From Armatimonadota bacterium (lineage in GTDB: Bacteria; Armatimonadota; Fervidibacteria; Fervidibacterales; Fervidibacteraceae), in the NCBI GenBank assembly GCA_026419315.1, contig JANZZQ010000076.1, positions 1-5,720 of the forward strand: 5,720 bases of DNA. The letters are read 5' to 3'. Position numbers and translations under genes: made by a program. Below, in pieces: positions 3,994 to 5,720 of the stretch (the stretch's first letter is position 1; the number at the start of each line of letters is the position of its first letter). Under the pieces are notes generated by a model. That model was not told the origin of the DNA. It ran no database searches and was given only the letters and a program-made list of their open reading frames with translations.

Positions 3994-5720
3994 TCATCTC
4001 AACTTCGCGCTGACCACACTTTGAGCGATGCGACCTTTTTCGTCGCGGGCGATAACTTTGACCAAATAGACCCCACCAGGCAGCATTTGGTCGGCGGAAC
4101 TCGTTCCGTCCCAAACGATGCGGTGCTGCCCAGATGACCTGAAGGATTTGTCAAGGACACGGACGATGCGACCTGTGAGGGTTTGAACGGTGACTTCCGT
4201 TTGAGCGGAATTTGTCAAGTTGAACTCAATTGCGAAAGCCTTGCCGCGCAGCGGTATAACTTTCAGGTTTTGAACTCTCAGAGGCTTTTCAACGTTGCGT
4301 TCGGCAACAATTTGCAATTGCCTTTCCTCCCCCGAAGACAATTTCAGCCTGTAAGTTCCCGATCGTAGCGAGTAAGTTGCGTTAACAGCCGGATCAAAGA
4401 TTGTCAATGTCCAGTCGCGCCCTAAAGTCGCCAAGTTATCGGCACTGATGGCTACTTCCTCATCCTGTTCGCTGCCAACTAAAACGAGCGTCCATACGAC
4501 TTTTTGCCTTTCGGGCTTGACAGAGACTCCTACCTTTGTTCTGCTGTTTCCGAGCAAAGCCGCTTGCGTTGGTTCAACGGGATTTGGGGGCAGCGTCGCT
4601 TCCAGCGCTTGGCCGTTTCGGCTCAAACCGAGCAGCAATATGTCAATTTCGCCTTTGCGCTGCACTTTCAAACTGAACAGTTGCCATTCGGCAGAACGGC
4701 TCTGCACAGTTTCCTTGCGGGCAGTTGTTGGAACGGGAACAACCAAGCTACAGGCTTGAAAGGCGTAGGCGAAATAGGACTCCCAAGGTTTGACCTCTCC
4801 TTCGAAATCTCCTTGAGCGAGAGTTCGGTCATAAACGAACTTGTAAGTGCCAGCGACATCGTCCCATCTCCACAGGAACGGTGCAACGATATCGGTAGCC
4901 TGCAATAGGGGCAAAACCGAAACCCCGATCTTAACCCTCAAGGTTGGTAATCTCCATTCAACTGGGACGGCAACTGGGAAACTGATGAGGTTCCAACCGG
5001 GTTGCAATTTGATTTCCACTGTGTCCGTGGTTGGTAACTGACCTGTTTGCGGTCGGATATTTACTGTTTGCCTCGGCTTGACAAAGAACCCGACCCCAAC
5101 TTCTGTCCAAGGTGCGGTCGGGTCAACCAGATCAAATCTCCGTGAAATCGGGTTATAACGGGCAATCCGACCCTGCAAAACCTGGGGTTCAACTCCGAGG
5201 ATTTCGCTCAAAGACGGGGGCGTCTGCCCCGCAGGAACCGCCGGCGGCAAGAAAGGCAACCCCAAGCCGCGAACTCGTTCGCTTGAAACTCGGTCTAACT
5301 TCGGGAGCACAACGATGCGATAAGTTTGTTGCCAATCGGAAGGTAACCTCAACCCACTCGCAATCATAAAGAACGACCAGTTGCCAACATCTTGCGCCCC
5401 AAAGGAAAGGCTGATTTCCGCTTCACCGTTTTCGCCGGTCGTGTATGTTTTGGTTTGAACCGAAAAGCCTCGCCTAAGTGTCAAGTTGACAGTTTGATTG
5501 GGAACAGGGTTTCCGTAGGTATCTAAGAGGCGAACGAGTATGGTCATTTCCTCGCCCACGAGTTTAATTAGCGGGTTCGTAATTGACGACTGAAGTTCGC
5601 TCTCTTGTTGGCTGTCAACGAAGACAAACCTTGAGGGCATCCCCGCTTGGACGATGACGCTGATGGTTCGCGATGGGAGTGAAGGCGCATCTGGTGATGA
5701 AACTGTCAACACCACTTGAC
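3994..5720 (-). CDS. Large secreted multi-domain protein with Ig-like (Big_1-type), GWNLISFP and FlgD-like C-terminal domains (3' part only)
   Basis: The frame is open to the right edge and 574 C-terminal residues are visible; the GTG at 5713-5715 is internal, because the frame continues upstream and the protein opens mid-domain. Counting from the first full codon (5716-5718): residues 1-25 are the end of a preceding beta domain. About 27-138 is a Big_1/invasin-like Ig domain (VRLLDTYGNPVPNQTVNLT, then GENGEAEISLSF). A Pro/Gly-rich linker covers 145-172. About 180-330 is a domain marked GVGFFVKP, GWNLISFPV and PWESYFAYAF. About 341-470 is beta-rich sequence I do not recognise. About 480-574 is a FlgD-like Ig domain (TLTGRIVRVL, HRIVWDGTSS, MLPGGVYLVKVIA), often found at the very C-terminus of exported proteins. 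This suggests an extracellular or surface protein; any catalytic or binding module would be in the missing N-terminal part. No frameshift or internal stop is seen. It probably shares an operon with the lipoprotein downstream. Confidence 0.92.
   Translation of the reverse strand, partial: QVVLTVSSPDAPSLPSRTISVIVQAGMPSRFVFVDSQQESELQSSITNPLIKLVGEEMTILVRLLDTYGNPVPNQTVNLTLRRGFSVQTKTYTTGENGEAEISLSFGAQDVGNWSFFMIASGLRLPSDWQQTYRIVVLPKLDRVSSERVRGLGLPFLPPAVPAGQTPPSLSEILGVEPQVLQGRIARYNPISRRFDLVDPTAPWTEVGVGFFVKPRQTVNIRPQTGQLPTTDTVEIKLQPGWNLISFPVAVPVEWRLPTLRVKIGVSVLPLLQATDIVAPFLWRWDDVAGTYKFVYDRTLAQGDFEGEVKPWESYFAYAFQACSLVVPVPTTARKETVQSRSAEWQLFSLKVQRKGEIDILLLGLSRNGQALEATLPPNPVEPTQAALLGNSRTKVGVSVKPERQKVVWTLVLVGSEQDEEVAISADNLATLGRDWTLTIFDPAVNATYSLRSGTYRLKLSSGEERQLQIVAERNVEKPLRVQNLKVIPLRGKAFAIEFNLTNSAQTEVTVQTLTGRIVRVLDKSFRSSGQHRIVWDGTSSADQMLPGGVYLVKVIARDEKGRIAQSVVSAKLR

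Noticed and set aside
5713..5715. GTG as the start of the large secreted protein
   Set aside because: The frame stays open to the window edge and the protein would begin in the middle of a beta domain without a signal peptide, so the true start lies beyond 5720.

Overview
This 5.7-kb window comes from a bacterial chromosome of moderate GC content. It holds four protein genes, two of them cut by the window edges, and one tRNA gene. The secreted protein at the right edge combines Ig-like domains, a 'GWNLISFP' domain and a C-terminal FlgD-like Ig domain. Together with a four-zinc-ribbon topoisomerase I and frequent GTG/TTG codons, this resembles deep-branching, often thermophilic groups such as Armatimonadota (Fervidibacter-like). 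That assignment is an impression from family style, not a proven placement.

Layout: (1) 1-442, minus: the first 147 codons of an exported protein that looks like the LolA/DUF2092 lipoprotein-carrier fold; its 3' end lies beyond the left edge. (2) 443-895: a divergent 453-nt intergenic region with no convincing gene but several inverted repeats and a possible pseudoknot. (3) 896-3349, plus: complete topA, DNA topoisomerase I, 817 aa. (4) 3364-3442, minus: tRNA-Glu(CTC) with encoded CCA, facing topA across a 14-nt gap. (5) 3532-3975, minus: a small lipoprotein with one Ig-like domain. (6) 3994-5720, minus: the C-terminal 574 residues of a large secreted multi-domain protein whose start is beyond the right edge. 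Genes 5 and 6 are 18 nt apart and probably form one operon reading towards the tRNA.

The housekeeping genes (topA, tRNA-Glu) are unrelated in function to the exported proteins around them. The secreted protein and the lipoprotein are probably co-expressed cell-envelope or extracellular components. I see no CRISPR array, insertion sequence, phage, toxin-antitoxin or defence genes, and no clear evidence for a new multi-gene system. The items most worth a second look are the structured topA leader, which includes a hairpin pairing into the ribosome binding site, and short degenerate periodic repeats in the intergenic region and inside a topA loop.
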